DNA from: Kitasatospora cheerisanensis KCTC 2395
GTDB lineage: Bacteria > Actinomycetota > Actinomycetes > Streptomycetales > Streptomycetaceae
Length of the DNA stretch: 54,767 nt
Assembly: GCF_000696185.1 (NCBI RefSeq)
Contig: NZ_KK853997.1
Span: 6,385,415-6,440,181 of the forward strand
Direction of reading: 5' to 3'
The position numbers were made by a program, and so were the translations under genes. Positions within the stretch are counted from its first letter, which is position 1; every line of letters begins with the position of its first letter. Below are positions 1 to 11,000 of the stretch, piece after piece. The notes below the pieces were generated by a model that saw only the letters and a list, made by a program, of their open reading frames with translations, was not told where the DNA came from and made no database searches.

Positions 1-189
1 CGGGCCCGTAGCGCGGCTTCCCGGCGGGGCCACGGCGAGACCGCGGCCACCCCGGCCGCGTCGGCGACACCGGCTGCCGCCGCGGCGGCGCCCAAGCCGA
101 CCCCGATCCGGGAGGAGGGCGGCTACCAGGTCCCCAGCCCCTTCCTGCGCGCCGCACTCACCCGCCTCGCCGCCCCCACCGCGGACTGA
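1..189 (+). CDS. C-terminal fragment of a Gly/Ala-rich WXG100/PPE-like protein (gene A, copy 1)
   Basis: Frame 1 is open from the first base to TGA at 187-189, so the gene starts outside the window. Its last residues (REEGGYQVPSPFLRAAL) match the C-terminus of the gene at 17822-20116 (REEGGFQVPSPFLRAAL). An Ala/Pro-rich stretch and an R-A-R-S-A-A-like segment precede them in both. It is therefore the first-copy paralogue of that gene and sits in the same order ahead of genes B and C. The role is inferred from context: a component or substrate of an ESX-like secretion locus. The fragment contains no catalytic motif. Confidence 0.85.
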   Translation, partial: RARSAASRRGHGETAATPAASATPAAAAAAPKPTPIREEGGYQVPSPFLRAALTRLAAPTAD

Positions 190-231
190 CCGCCCCCGCC
201 ACCCGCTCCGCACCCCCCTTAAGGAACACCC

Positions 232-2061
232 ATGACCAACGACGTGCCCTGGTTCGCGATCGACCCCGACGTCGAACCCGCGCACACCATGCGCATCCCC
301 ACCGGGGAGCGGATCGGCGTGGAAGCCCCGACCTTCGGCGAACCCGCCCAGGTCGGGTGGGTGGAACCGGATGTGATGCCCGCCCAGCGCGTGGACGGCG
401 GTTCGCCGTTCTCGGAGGCCGCGCGGGTGGGTTGGGTGGAGCCGGATGTGATGCCGGCGCAGCGGATGGATGGTGGTGGCTCGCCGTTCACGGAGGCCGC
501 GCGGGTTGGGTTCGCACCGGACGAGATGCCGGCTCAGCGGATTGATGGTGGCGGCTCGCCGATCTCGGAGGCCGCTCGGGTGGGATGGGCCGAGCCGGAT
601 GTGATGCCGGCTCAGCGGATTGACGGCGGTTCGCCGTTCACGGAGGCGGCACAGGTGGGGCGGTTCGCGCCCGACGAGATGCCGGCGCAGCGGATTGACG
701 GTGGTGCTGCGCCGTTCTCGGAGGCGGCGCGGGTTGGGTTCGCACCGGACGAGATGCCGGCTCAGCGGATGGACGGTGGTGGCTCGCCGTTCACGGAGGC
801 CGCTCGGGTGGGTTGGGCCGAGCCGGATGTGATGCCGGCTCAGCGGATTGACGGCGGTTCGCCGTTCACGGAGGCGGCACAGGTGGGGCGGTTCGCGCCG
901 GACGAGATGCCCGCGTACCGGGTGGGGACGGCCGTCGGCGAGCCGATGGAGGCTGGGCGGTTGCGGGCGTTCCAGGGCGCGCCGCTCGGTGACACGATCC
1001 CGGCGATGCCTGCCGAGACCGGGCGGTTGCGGGCGTCGGAGGGTGTGCCGTTGGGCGAGTCGATTCCCGCGATGCCTGCGGAGACGGCGCGGCTGAAGGC
1101 GTCGGAGGGCGCGCCGCTCGGTGACACGATCCCGGCGATGCCTGCCGAGACCGGGCGGTTGCGGGCGTCGGAGGGTGTGCCGCTGGGCGAGTCGATTCCG
1201 GCGATGCCTGCGGAGACGGCGCGGCTGAAGGCGTCGGAGGGCATGCCGCTCGGTGACACGATCCCGGCGATGCCTGCCGAGGCTGGGCGGTTGCGGGCGT
1301 CGGAGGGTGTGCCGTTGGGCGAGTCGATTCCGGCGATGCCTGCGGAGACGGCGCGGCTGAAGGCGTCGGAGGGCATGCCGCTCAGTGACACGATCCCGGC
1401 GATGCCTGCCGAGACCGCCCGGCTGAAGGGGTCGGAGGGTGTGCCGCTGGGCGAGTCGATCCCCGCCGAGACGGCTCGGCTGAAGGCGACGGAGGGGAAG
1501 CCGCTCGCGGAGGGGGAGTTGACGCCGCAGGTGGCGGCGGAGAAGGGCGTGCCGGCGCAGGGGGAGTTGGCGCAGCGGAAAGCGGCTGCGAACAGCGTCC
1601 CGCGCAGCGGCTCTTCGGAGGGGGGTGGCAGTGCCGGGCAGGGGTTCGTGGTGACTCCTGGGCAGTACCAGACGGCGGTGTCGCCGGTGCTCGCCGCGTC
1701 GGAGCAGATCGCCTCGCTCGCGGCCTCGATGAAGTCGTACCTGCCGTCGATGGAGGCGCAGAACCCGTGGGGGAACGACGAGTCCGGCAAGCAGTTCGCC
1801 GAGGGTGACAAGGGCTACCTGCAGTACAGCCAGAACACCTTGAAGACGCTTCAGGTGCTGGCCAAGGAGATCGCGTACATCGCGGACGGCCTGAAGAAGA
1901 TGTCCGAGAGCTACGAGGGCACCGAGGAGAGCGCGACCAGCGCCTTCACGGGCATGGACGGCGGTCAGCAGAGTGCGCCCGGTGCGCCGCCGACCATGCC
2001 CACCCGGCCCGTGCACGTCCCGATGACCCCCGGCATGATCCGCCCCAACGGAAGGCACTGA
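232..2061 (+). CDS. WXG100-type protein with long N-terminal tandem repeats (gene B, copy 1)
   Basis: This 609-residue protein starts at ATG 232 behind an AAGGA ribosome site. About residues 35-235 are repeats of 23-26 aa centred on MPAQR(I/M)DGG. About residues 255-430 are alternating 22-aa repeats of the type IPAMPAETARLKASEG. The last ~140 residues form a helical WXG100-like hairpin with the turn NPWGNDESGK, strongly similar to the C-terminus of the protein at 20155-21099. The repeats are unrelated to that paralogue's repeats, so the WXG100 part is conserved and the repeat part is fast-evolving. ATG of the giant toxin gene follows its stop by 3 nt, so the two are cotranscribed and B is probably its secretion partner or chaperone. 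The repeat function is unknown. Confidence 0.85.
   Translation: MTNDVPWFAIDPDVEPAHTMRIPTGERIGVEAPTFGEPAQVGWVEPDVMPAQRVDGGSPFSEAARVGWVEPDVMPAQRMDGGGSPFTEAARVGFAPDEMPAQRIDGGGSPISEAARVGWAEPDVMPAQRIDGGSPFTEAAQVGRFAPDEMPAQRIDGGAAPFSEAARVGFAPDEMPAQRMDGGGSPFTEAARVGWAEPDVMPAQRIDGGSPFTEAAQVGRFAPDEMPAYRVGTAVGEPMEAGRLRAFQGAPLGDTIPAMPAETGRLRASEGVPLGESIPAMPAETARLKASEGAPLGDTIPAMPAETGRLRASEGVPLGESIPAMPAETARLKASEGMPLGDTIPAMPAEAGRLRASEGVPLGESIPAMPAETARLKASEGMPLSDTIPAMPAETARLKGSEGVPLGESIPAETARLKATEGKPLAEGELTPQVAAEKGVPAQGELAQRKAAANSVPRSGSSEGGGSAGQGFVVTPGQYQTAVSPVLAASEQIASLAASMKSYLPSMEAQNPWGNDESGKQFAEGDKGYLQYSQNTLKTLQVLAKEIAYIADGLKKMSESYEGTEESATSAFTGMDGGQQSAPGAPPTMPTRPVHVPMTPGMIRPNGRH
335..925 (+). repeat. Tandem repeats of about 75 bp inside gene B
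   Basis: Seven full units and one degenerate unit encode 23-26 aa built round the core PDVMPAQRMDGG, alternating EPDVMPAQR and APDEMPAQR. Unit length varies by one or two whole codons and the frame is kept, so selection acts on the protein. Neighbouring units are nearly identical at DNA level, which allows recombination and copy-number change. Confidence 0.9.
990..1510 (+). repeat. Tandem 66-bp repeats inside gene B
   Basis: Seven full copies and one shortened copy of a 22-aa unit (IPAMPAETARLKASEGAPLG) lie here. Two subtypes mostly alternate: GRLRASEGVPLGES and ARLKASEGxPLGDT. The real period is therefore about 132 bp, which implies expansion by duplication of unit pairs. Confidence 0.9.
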
Positions 2062-2064
2062 CCC

Positions 2065-5000
2065 ATGGCTGTCGAACTCCCGGAGCCGCTCCAGTGGGTG
2101 CTCCTGCTGCTCGCCGGCTGTCGCTGGCCGGAAGCCGACGAAGACCAGCTCCGTGACATGGCCGATCACTGCCGCAAGTCGGCGGAGGGCCTGCAGGACG
2201 CCACCCGGAGCGTGGACGCCGCGATCAAGCGGGCGTTGGACGGTCAGCAGGGCAACGCCGCCGAGGCGTTGAACAAGTACTGGGCGGGCTACACGGTCGG
2301 CAAGGGGACCGAGGACGACCCGGGCCGGCTGACCGCGACCATCAACGCGCTCAACGGCATGGGCGACATGCTGGAGCAGATGGCCAACTCGACCGAGACC
2401 GCGAAGATCCAGATCGTCGCGCAACTCGGCATCCTGGCCTTCGAGTTGGCGACGGCCGAGGCCGAGGCTCCGGTCACCGCGGGTGCGTCGATGCTTCAGG
2501 TGCCCGCGTTCATCGCGGCGGCACGGACGTTCGTCAAGAAGCTGCTGGACAACTTCCTGGGCGAAATGATCAAGATGGCCGCCAAGCAGGCCATCCAGAT
2601 GGCGGCGATCAACCTGCTCGCGCAGGGCATCGAACTCGCCGAGGGGCACCGCAAGAGCATCGACTGGAAGGAAGTCGGCGAGAACGCCAAGGGCGGTGCG
2701 ATCGGCGGTGCCGCCGGCCACGTGATCGGCAAGGGACTCGGCGGCGCGGCCGGCAAGGTTGGCCTGGGCAATGCCGCCAACTCGCTCGGCGGCAAGATGG
2801 CGATCGGCGCGGCCACCGGCGTCGGCGCGGACGCGGCCACCCAGTACATCACCACCGGCAAGGTCGACACCTCCAGCCTGCTGGGCTCCGGACTGTCCGG
2901 CGGCGCGGGCGTCGGCCTCAACCACGCGGCCGTCAAGATGAAGCAGCACGGCGCCGCGCCCAACGCGGGCGACGGGCCGCAGCACCACATCCCCGACCCG
3001 GTCGGCGCGGGCCAGGGCGGACGCCAGGACGGCCCGCCGAAGTTCACCAAGCCCGACACCTCCTCCGGCGACAGCGGCAGTGCCTACCAGGGCCCGTCCG
3101 GCGACGGCGGCAGCTCCAACTCCGGTGGCACGAAGTCCCGTTCGGACGGCTGGGACGACGCCGGCAGCTCCAACTCGGGTGCCACGAAGTCGCGTTCGGA
3201 CGGCTGGGACGATGCGGGAAGCTCCAACTCCGGTGCCGGCAAGTCCCGTTCGGACGGCTTCAACCCGAACGGCTCGGACTCCGGCGGCTCGCGGTCGGGT
3301 GACTCGAAGGTCGGCGGTCTGTCCCCGTTCGGCTCCGGCCGCGGCGGCGGCGACACCCCGCCGCCGTCCCACTCGGAGACGTCCGGCGGCGGACACCGCG
3401 CGGACGCGCCGACGCCGCACGAGCAGCCGGCGCACCAGCCCTCGCGCGAGCAGTCCTCGTACGAGCAGCCCGCGCGTGAGCAGTCGGGCGGTGGCGGCCG
3501 TGGCCACGAGCAGGCGGAGGCGGTCCGGCCGACGCACGAGCCGCTGACCGCGCAGGAGCCCGGCCGTCCGGTGCACGAACAGCCCGGCCGCAACGAGGCG
3601 GAGGGGCAGACCACCCGCCCGGACTCGCGCGAGTCCGGCACCACGCCCGGCCGCAACGAGGCGGAGGGCCACGTCACCCGTCCGGACTCCCGGGAGGCCG
3701 GCACGGCGCCGGTGCGCGAGGAAGGGCAGCCGGTCCGGCCGACGCACGAGCAGTCGGGCCGCAACGAGGCGGAGGGCCACGTCACCCGTCCCGATTCGCG
3801 GGAGGCCGGCACGGCGCCGGTGCGGGAGGAGGGCCAGTCGGTCCGGCCGACGCACGAGCCGGTTGTGGTGCAGCAGCAGGGACGGCCCGTGCACGACGCG
3901 GCGGCGAGCGCGCCCGTCCACGACAACTCGGCTGCTGGGCGGGAGAGTTCGGCGACCGACCGGGACACCGTGCAGCCGTCGGGCGATGACAGCGGGTCGC
4001 GTCCGGCGGGCGCGGGCTCGGTGCCGAACCTGTCCGGGGTGCTGGGCGGGGCCGCGCACCTCGCGGGGGCGGCGTCCTCGTCCGGCCACGGTGGCAGCAG
4101 CGGCGGCACGCACCTCGCGGGGGCCGGCAGCGCGACCCTGCCCCGGCCGGACACGGCGACCGTCCCGGGCCAGGGCATGCCCGACGGCCTCGGCGACAGC
4201 ATGCCGAACTCCGGTGCGCAGAACCAGAACCAGGGCACCGTCCCGCCGATGGGCGGCGGCTTCACCCCGGCCGGCGGCGGCAGTCACATCGGCGGGGGCG
4301 GCACCCGTCCCGATGCCCCGTCGACCTCCGGCGCGCCCAGGCCCACCCCCGGCGGCACCGTCACCAACGGCGGCCCCAGCAGGGCGGCGGCACCCTCCGT
4401 CCGGGCGGCGGTCGCGGAGCCCGTCCCGAGACGGAGACCACGCCGAAGACCGACACCGACCGGATGACCCATCTGGTCAACGCCGATCGGCAGCGGCAGG
4501 GCAGGCCGCCACTCAAGGTTGACCATGGACTGTCGGACGCGGCGGCTCAGTACTCGGCCGACTCGGCAATGTCGCACGTGAGTGACACCGCCGCACAGCC
4601 GCACGTCGACGGGACGTGGTCCAGCGTCGATCAGAACGTGGCGCCGCACGACGCCCCGACCCCGCACGGCGACACGCCGCCGTCGCACGAGACGCCGTCG
4701 GAGCCCGCGTCGACGCGTCCCGACTCCGAGCCCGCGGGTGCCTCCCGCCCGGACGCCGAGCCGGCCGGACTGGGCGGTTCGAGGCGGCCGCTGATCACCG
4801 ATCAGGGGCTCACCCCCGACGGCCGGAAGCTGCTGCACCAGAACCCGGACGGGCCGTCGATCGTCTACCCGCCGGTCAACAGCCGGCTGGAGCAGGCCGG
4901 AAAGGCGCTGTCGAACAAGTTCAAGCCCGATCCTGCCCTGGAGACCCTCGGCAAGATGATCACCAACGACACGCGATACACGTCGGGACCGGTCCAGTCG

Positions 5001-8000
5001 GCGGGCACCACGGCGAGCGGCCAGCCGAACGTCAAGATCAAGGGCAACACCTTCAAGGCGTACCTGGACCCGGCGACCATGACGGCCGTCGAACAGGCCA
5101 CCACCTACGGGCTCCAGGCCCCGCTGAAGAGCGCCTCGGGCCTGGGCAACAACGCTCCCGCCGGCAACAAGCTGCTCGAACAGGCCGCCAACTTCGACTT
5201 CCGGTCCCGGCCGACCCACGAGCAGCAGCAGGAACGCCGGCAGCTCTTGAAGGACCTCGCGGACCAGAACGCGCAGGACGGCGTCTGGGTCGACCGCGAC
5301 CGGATCGCCGGCCAGCTCGGCGACCACCAGTCCGCGCTGGAGGGCGTGGACCGCCTGCTCAACGGCCACGGGGACGGCCAGGGCTTCCCCGGACTCGTGA
5401 TGGGCGAGGCGCACCGCAGTTCGCCGAACTGGAACTTCCTCCGGGACAACATGGCCCAGCTGCACGCCGGCGGGGTCGACACCATCTACCTGGAGGCCCT
5501 GCGCGACGACTCCTTCCAGCACGAGCTGGACAAGTTCCTCAGCTCGCCGCCCGGAGCGGAGCTGCCGCACAACCTGGAGAAGATGGTCTCCAGGTACGAC
5601 AGCCACAACCATGCGGACCTGCGCGGCACCCTGCAGGCGGCGAAGGAACACGGCGTCAGGGTCCGCGCGGTGGACGGCTACCCGGCCCGCGACGACGCGG
5701 CGGACGGCGGAACCCCCGAGCGGAACCGCCTGATGAACGTGTACGCGCACGATGTGATCGCCGCGGACGCTCCGCACCGCGGGAACAAGTACCTGGTCGT
5801 GCTGGGCTCCGAGCACGCGCACTCCAAGGCCGACCAGGGCTTCGGCCGGATTCCCGGCACGGCGGACCTGCTGGGCGTCCCGGCCGTGCACCTGATCGAC
5901 GGCACCGCCACGCACGCCGGCGAGCCCGGCACGGCGACGAACACCACGGCTCCCGGCAACTTCCGGGTCCACGCCCTCCCGCTCCCCGAGCACCACTCGC
6001 CGGTCGGCGACCCGGCCGCCGCCCACGGCAACCCGGCGACCGCCCCGGGCGGGCTCGGTCCGGTGCACCACGACACCACGACGCCCCACGCACAGCCCGA
6101 GCACGTCGACGTCCCGACCCCGCACGAGCAGCAGCCGACCCACGAGCAGCAGCCCGGCCACGACCAGCAGCCTGGCCATGACCAGCAGCCGGCCCACGAG
6201 CAGGCGTCGCACGAGAGTGGCGGCCCGCGCTACCCGGCCAGCGAGGGGCGGCCGTTCGATGTCGAGGGCGGGTTGAAGCACCCGTCCGCGCACGAGGTGA
6301 AGCAGCTTCAGGACGCGGTGCCGCACAACGCGGACGGGACGCCGCAGCGGCACCCGGACCCGCTCGCCGGCGACTGGGTGAAGAAGCTGAACGGCGACGG
6401 CCCGGGCGCGCCCGGCCGGGCCAACAACTGTGCGGACGCGGCGCTTTCGGTGATCGACACCTACAACGGTCACCCGACGGTGGCGGCGCCGCGCGTGGAG
6501 AACAACTCGGCCGGCGAGAAGGGCAGTCGGGACCGGATCGAGAGCGCGCTCGGTGCGAAGTTCGAGAAGCTCGGCGCGGGGCCGTCCGGACACGAGAAGC
6601 TGGCGCAGACGCTGCTGGAGAGCGGTCCGGGCTCGTCGGCGGTGATCATCAGTCACGACAGCGAGGGCCGGGCCCACGCCTGGAACGCGATGAACCACGA
6701 CGGCAAGATCGTGTACGTCGACGGCCAGATGGGGCGGGTCAGCGAGACGCCGCTGTACCAGGGCGAGAAGGGCCTGTTCGCCCTCCCGCTCACCCCGGAC
6801 CGCGCGCCCCTGCACCCCTCCGGAAACAACAACCATCAGGCCGGCCCCGCCCGGAGGCGCAGCCGAGCCCCCGGACCGCCCCGGCCCCCGACGGCCAACG
6901 GCCGGACTCCGCACCGGGATTGCCACCGCTGCGGCCGCTACCGGAGCTCCATGTGCCGCCCACGGAGGCGGAGTTGGCCAAGCTCCACGAGGACCCGCCC
7001 GGTCCGGCCCTGATCCACCCGCCGGCCGCCACCCCGGAGGACCTGGCGAAGTACAAGGCGGACAACAAGCTGAAGTTCATGCTGACCGGAAAGCTCGGCG
7101 AAGCAGCAAACGAGCTCCCGGGCGTCTTCGGCCGCCGCAACTCGCACTACCTCACGGACGACGGGAAGCCCGAGACGCGGATCAGCCCCTACTCCCAGAG
7201 CCTGAAGACCTACAGCGACGCATCGACCTTCAAGGCGCTGCACGACGACCTGGTCAAGACGATGCGCGACGAGTTCAGTGAGTCGCTGAACAAGGCCAAC
7301 GATCCGGATCGCTGGGGATACCAGGGGAACAAGCTGACCGAGGAGGTCGGGAAGCTCGACTTCCGGACCGAACCGAACTACCAGGCCCAGCTCGAACGCC
7401 GGAACATCCTGGAACGGCTGGCGCGGCAGGACGCGGACACTGTCTGGCCCCCGCACGACCGGCCGCTGGTGCGGGACCGGCTCGCGGGGCAGACCAACGC
7501 GGTGGACGGTGTCCTCGGCCTGCTCCAGGGGGACGGCGTCCACCCGGCGCACGACGGGATCGTGGTGGGGGAGACCCACCAGAACGCTTCCAGCTGGGGG
7601 TACCTCAAGGACAACATGCGGGGGCTGAAGGAGGCGGGCGTCGACACTGTCTACATCGAAGCCCTCCGCGACGAGTCCGCCCAGCGGGACCTCGACGCCT
7701 TCCTGAAGCCCGGCGGTGAGATGTCGGCCCGGCTGGAGAAGCTGGTCAGCGCCTACGACAAGCAGTGGAAGTCCCCGGCGGGCGCCGGCCTCCACGAGAC
7801 GCTGCACGCCGCGAAGGCCAACGGCGTGCGGGTCCGGGCCATCGACGGGTACGCGGCGCGCACGCCGAACAGCGGGGCCGACATGTACCAGCAGCGCGCC
7901 CGGCTGATGAACTCGTACGCGCACGATGTGATCGCCAGGGACCGCGAGGGACAGTCCGGGAAGTACGTCGTGATCACCGGCGCCTCGCACGCGCTCCAGC

Positions 8001-11000
8001 ACACGAGCATGCGGCCCGACCAGCCGATCCACGGCCTGGCTGACATGCTGGGGGTGCCGCCGGTGCGCCTGAACACCCCGGGCGGGGACGAGGCGTTCGG
8101 CTACCACCCGTCGAACAACCTCCGGCTGGGACTCCTTGAACCCACTGCCGCGAACGGGCACGTGATGCCCGGAGCCGACGCCCAGCAGGGCAACAACCCG
8201 CCGCCCGGGAACCACCCCGACGCCAACGCGGCCGAGCAGCACCACCAGGACCACCAGAACCAGGACAACGCCGACTTCATCGACCCGGCCGGCCTCGGGA
8301 ACCCCCCGCACGACGGGGCGGCACCGCAGCACGAGCAGCAGCCGCTCCACGAGCAGCAGCCTTCGCACGAGCGGGAGTCAGTGCAGCACGAGGACGGCGG
8401 TCCGCGTCACCCGGCCAGCGAGGGGCGGCCGTTCGATGTCGAGGGCGGGTTGAAGCACCCGTCCGAGCACGAGGTGAAGCAACTTCAGGACGCGGTGCCG
8501 CACAACGCGGACGGCACCCCGCAGCGGCACCCGGACCCGCTCGCCGGCGACTGGGTGAAGAAGCTGAACGGCGACGGCCCGGGCGGGCCCGGCCGGGCCA
8601 ACAACTGTGCGGACGCGGCGCTTTCGCTGGTCGACACGTACGACGGGCACCCGACGGTGGCGGCTCCCCGGGTCGAGGACAACTCGGCCGGCGAGAAGGG
8701 CGGCCGGGCCCGGATCGAGCAGGCGCTCGGCGGCAAGTTCGAGCACCTCGGCAAGGGACAGGCCGGGCACGACAAGCTGGCGCAGACCCTGCTCGACAGC
8801 GGCCACGGCTCGCAGGCCGTGATCATCACGCGGGACGGCGAGGGCCGCACCCACGCCTGGAACGCGATGAACCACAACGGCAGGATCGTGTACGCGGACC
8901 CGCAGTTGGGCCGCACCAGCGAGACGCCGCTGTACCAGGGCGAGGGCGGCCTGTTCGCCGTCCCGCTCACCCCGGACCGCGCCCCCTGCACCCGGCCGCC
9001 CCGCCGGCCACCGCCGGAAACCACCAGCAGGGACCGCGCCCCGACGGGCAGTCGAACGCCGCCGTGCAGCGTCCTCGGGAGGACCAGCGGCCCGGCGACT
9101 CACCGGGCGCCACCGAGCACGCCGGGTCCTCGCAGCACGCCGGCGACACCGCGCAGCAGCAGCACGAGGGCGGCGCCGAGCACCCGCCGGTGGTGCCCGA
9201 AGCGCTGCCGCCGGTCGGCACGCCCGAGCACGGGATCATGCACCACCCCGGTGAGTTCCTGCGGGACAACCGGGTGTCCGTGGACTTCGCCGACGGCGTC
9301 CGGAAGCGGATGCCCGGACTGAAGCCCTACGAAGAGGCCGTCCTGCTCAGGGACATGCGCGGCCGCGACCAGCACTGGTTCGCCATGGTGCCGGACGGCA
9401 ACAACGGCTACCACCTGGTGCCCGCGTGGGAGAAGTACGCCGAGCACTACGCCGACTTCCCCCGGCCCAGCGGCGGCCTGCCGCCGGTGAAGGAGGACAG
9501 CCACTACGTCCGGGGCGCCTACGTGCCCTACGAGAGCAACAAGCGGCCCAGCCTCGCCGACGAGAGCACCATCGGCCACGCCCAGGTCCCGCTGCACCCG
9601 GACCCGGCCCGCCCGCGCGAAGGACTGGTGATCACCGACGCGATGAACGGCTGCGCGCTGGTGGCCACCGTCGAACCCGGCAGCGACACGTTCACGGTCT
9701 GGCACTACCAGTCGTACTCGTCCGCCGGGAACCTCCAGACCGCCGCCGACTTCCGCGTCCAGAAGACCGTCACCAGCTGGATCGGCACCGGCGACTACGC
9801 CGCGCCGCTGCCGCCCGCGCACTCGCCCGCGGCGACCAACATGCTGCACCACGGCCCGAACGGCTGGGAGGTCGTCAGCCAGGAGGTGCAGCACGACATG
9901 CTGCGCCCGCAGGCCCCGCCGCGGCTCTCCCAGCAGTCGGTCCGGCCGTTCGAGGTCGGCACGCCGACCCCGGAGAGCATCGTCAAGATGACGGTCGACC
10001 CCTACCACGTCAACGCGAAGGAGCAGTTGGGGAACTTCGACCAGGCCGCCATCGACCTCACCAAGCGGGCGAAGCTCGGCAACCCCGAGACGAACGTCCT
10101 GAACGGGCACATCAACGGCCTGCGGGAGAAGCTCCAGGAGCAGAAGGACCTGGTGGCGCGGCTGGAGAACCCGAACACCAGCCTGGAGGACGTCCGGGAC
10201 ACCGCGGCCCGCCTGCGCGAGAACCACCGCGAGAACCAGGAGTACCTGGCCGCCAACCGGCCTGCGATCGACCAGTTGGTCGGACGGCTCGGCCTGAACG
10301 AGAGCGCCGCCAACACGCTCTACTCGGAGTTCGGCAAGTCGCAGTGGATCGACGTGATGCACGGCGAGAGCATCGCCCAGATCCACAAGCGGGACACCCC
10401 GGCGGACCCGGCCGGCCTGTCGCCGGAGGAGCTGCGCGCCAACCTGCCCGGTTTCACCGGCAAGGACGACGCCGCGGCGAACCACGCGGCCGGTGACCAG
10501 CTGGTCGCGCTGCAGACGCACACCGAGCAGCTGTACGACCAGATCCAGACCAACCTGGGCAAGCTCAAGCTCGGCACGGACGGGCTGACCGGCGACCCGA
10601 CGCAGCCGAACTCCAGGCTGGAGTACAGCCTGTGGTCCGGCGGCAAGGGACTGGCGGACCGCTACGGCAGCGCGGACCAGACCGGCCAGGGCCAGGCCGA
10701 GAAGTCGAACGGCTTCATGATGAGCCAGACGCCGGAGGACGAACGGGCCCGGACCGAACTGGAGTTGGGCTACGGCAAGGGCAACTGGCCGCCGCCGGAC
10801 CCGCAGTACCAGAAGGACTTCATCGCCTGGATGAAGCAGAAGGAGAAGGACAACGGGCCGGACTACCAGCACGACTGGACCGAGGTCCGGGCCAAGTTCA
10901 ACGAACTGCGCATCGAGGCCGAGAACCACGCCAACGAGGTGACCGAGCACGGCCGGGTCCTGGTCGGCGAGCACGACGCCCGGTTCAAGAACGCCTGGGA

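Noticed and set aside
335..1510. Repeat arrays considered as CRISPR
   Set aside because: Units are contiguous, coding and in frame, with no spacers.
4284..6926. Minus-strand 880-codon frame
   Set aside because: It is the antisense shadow of C1. It has no motif or ribosome site, and the plus-strand papain and Tiki motifs are clear.
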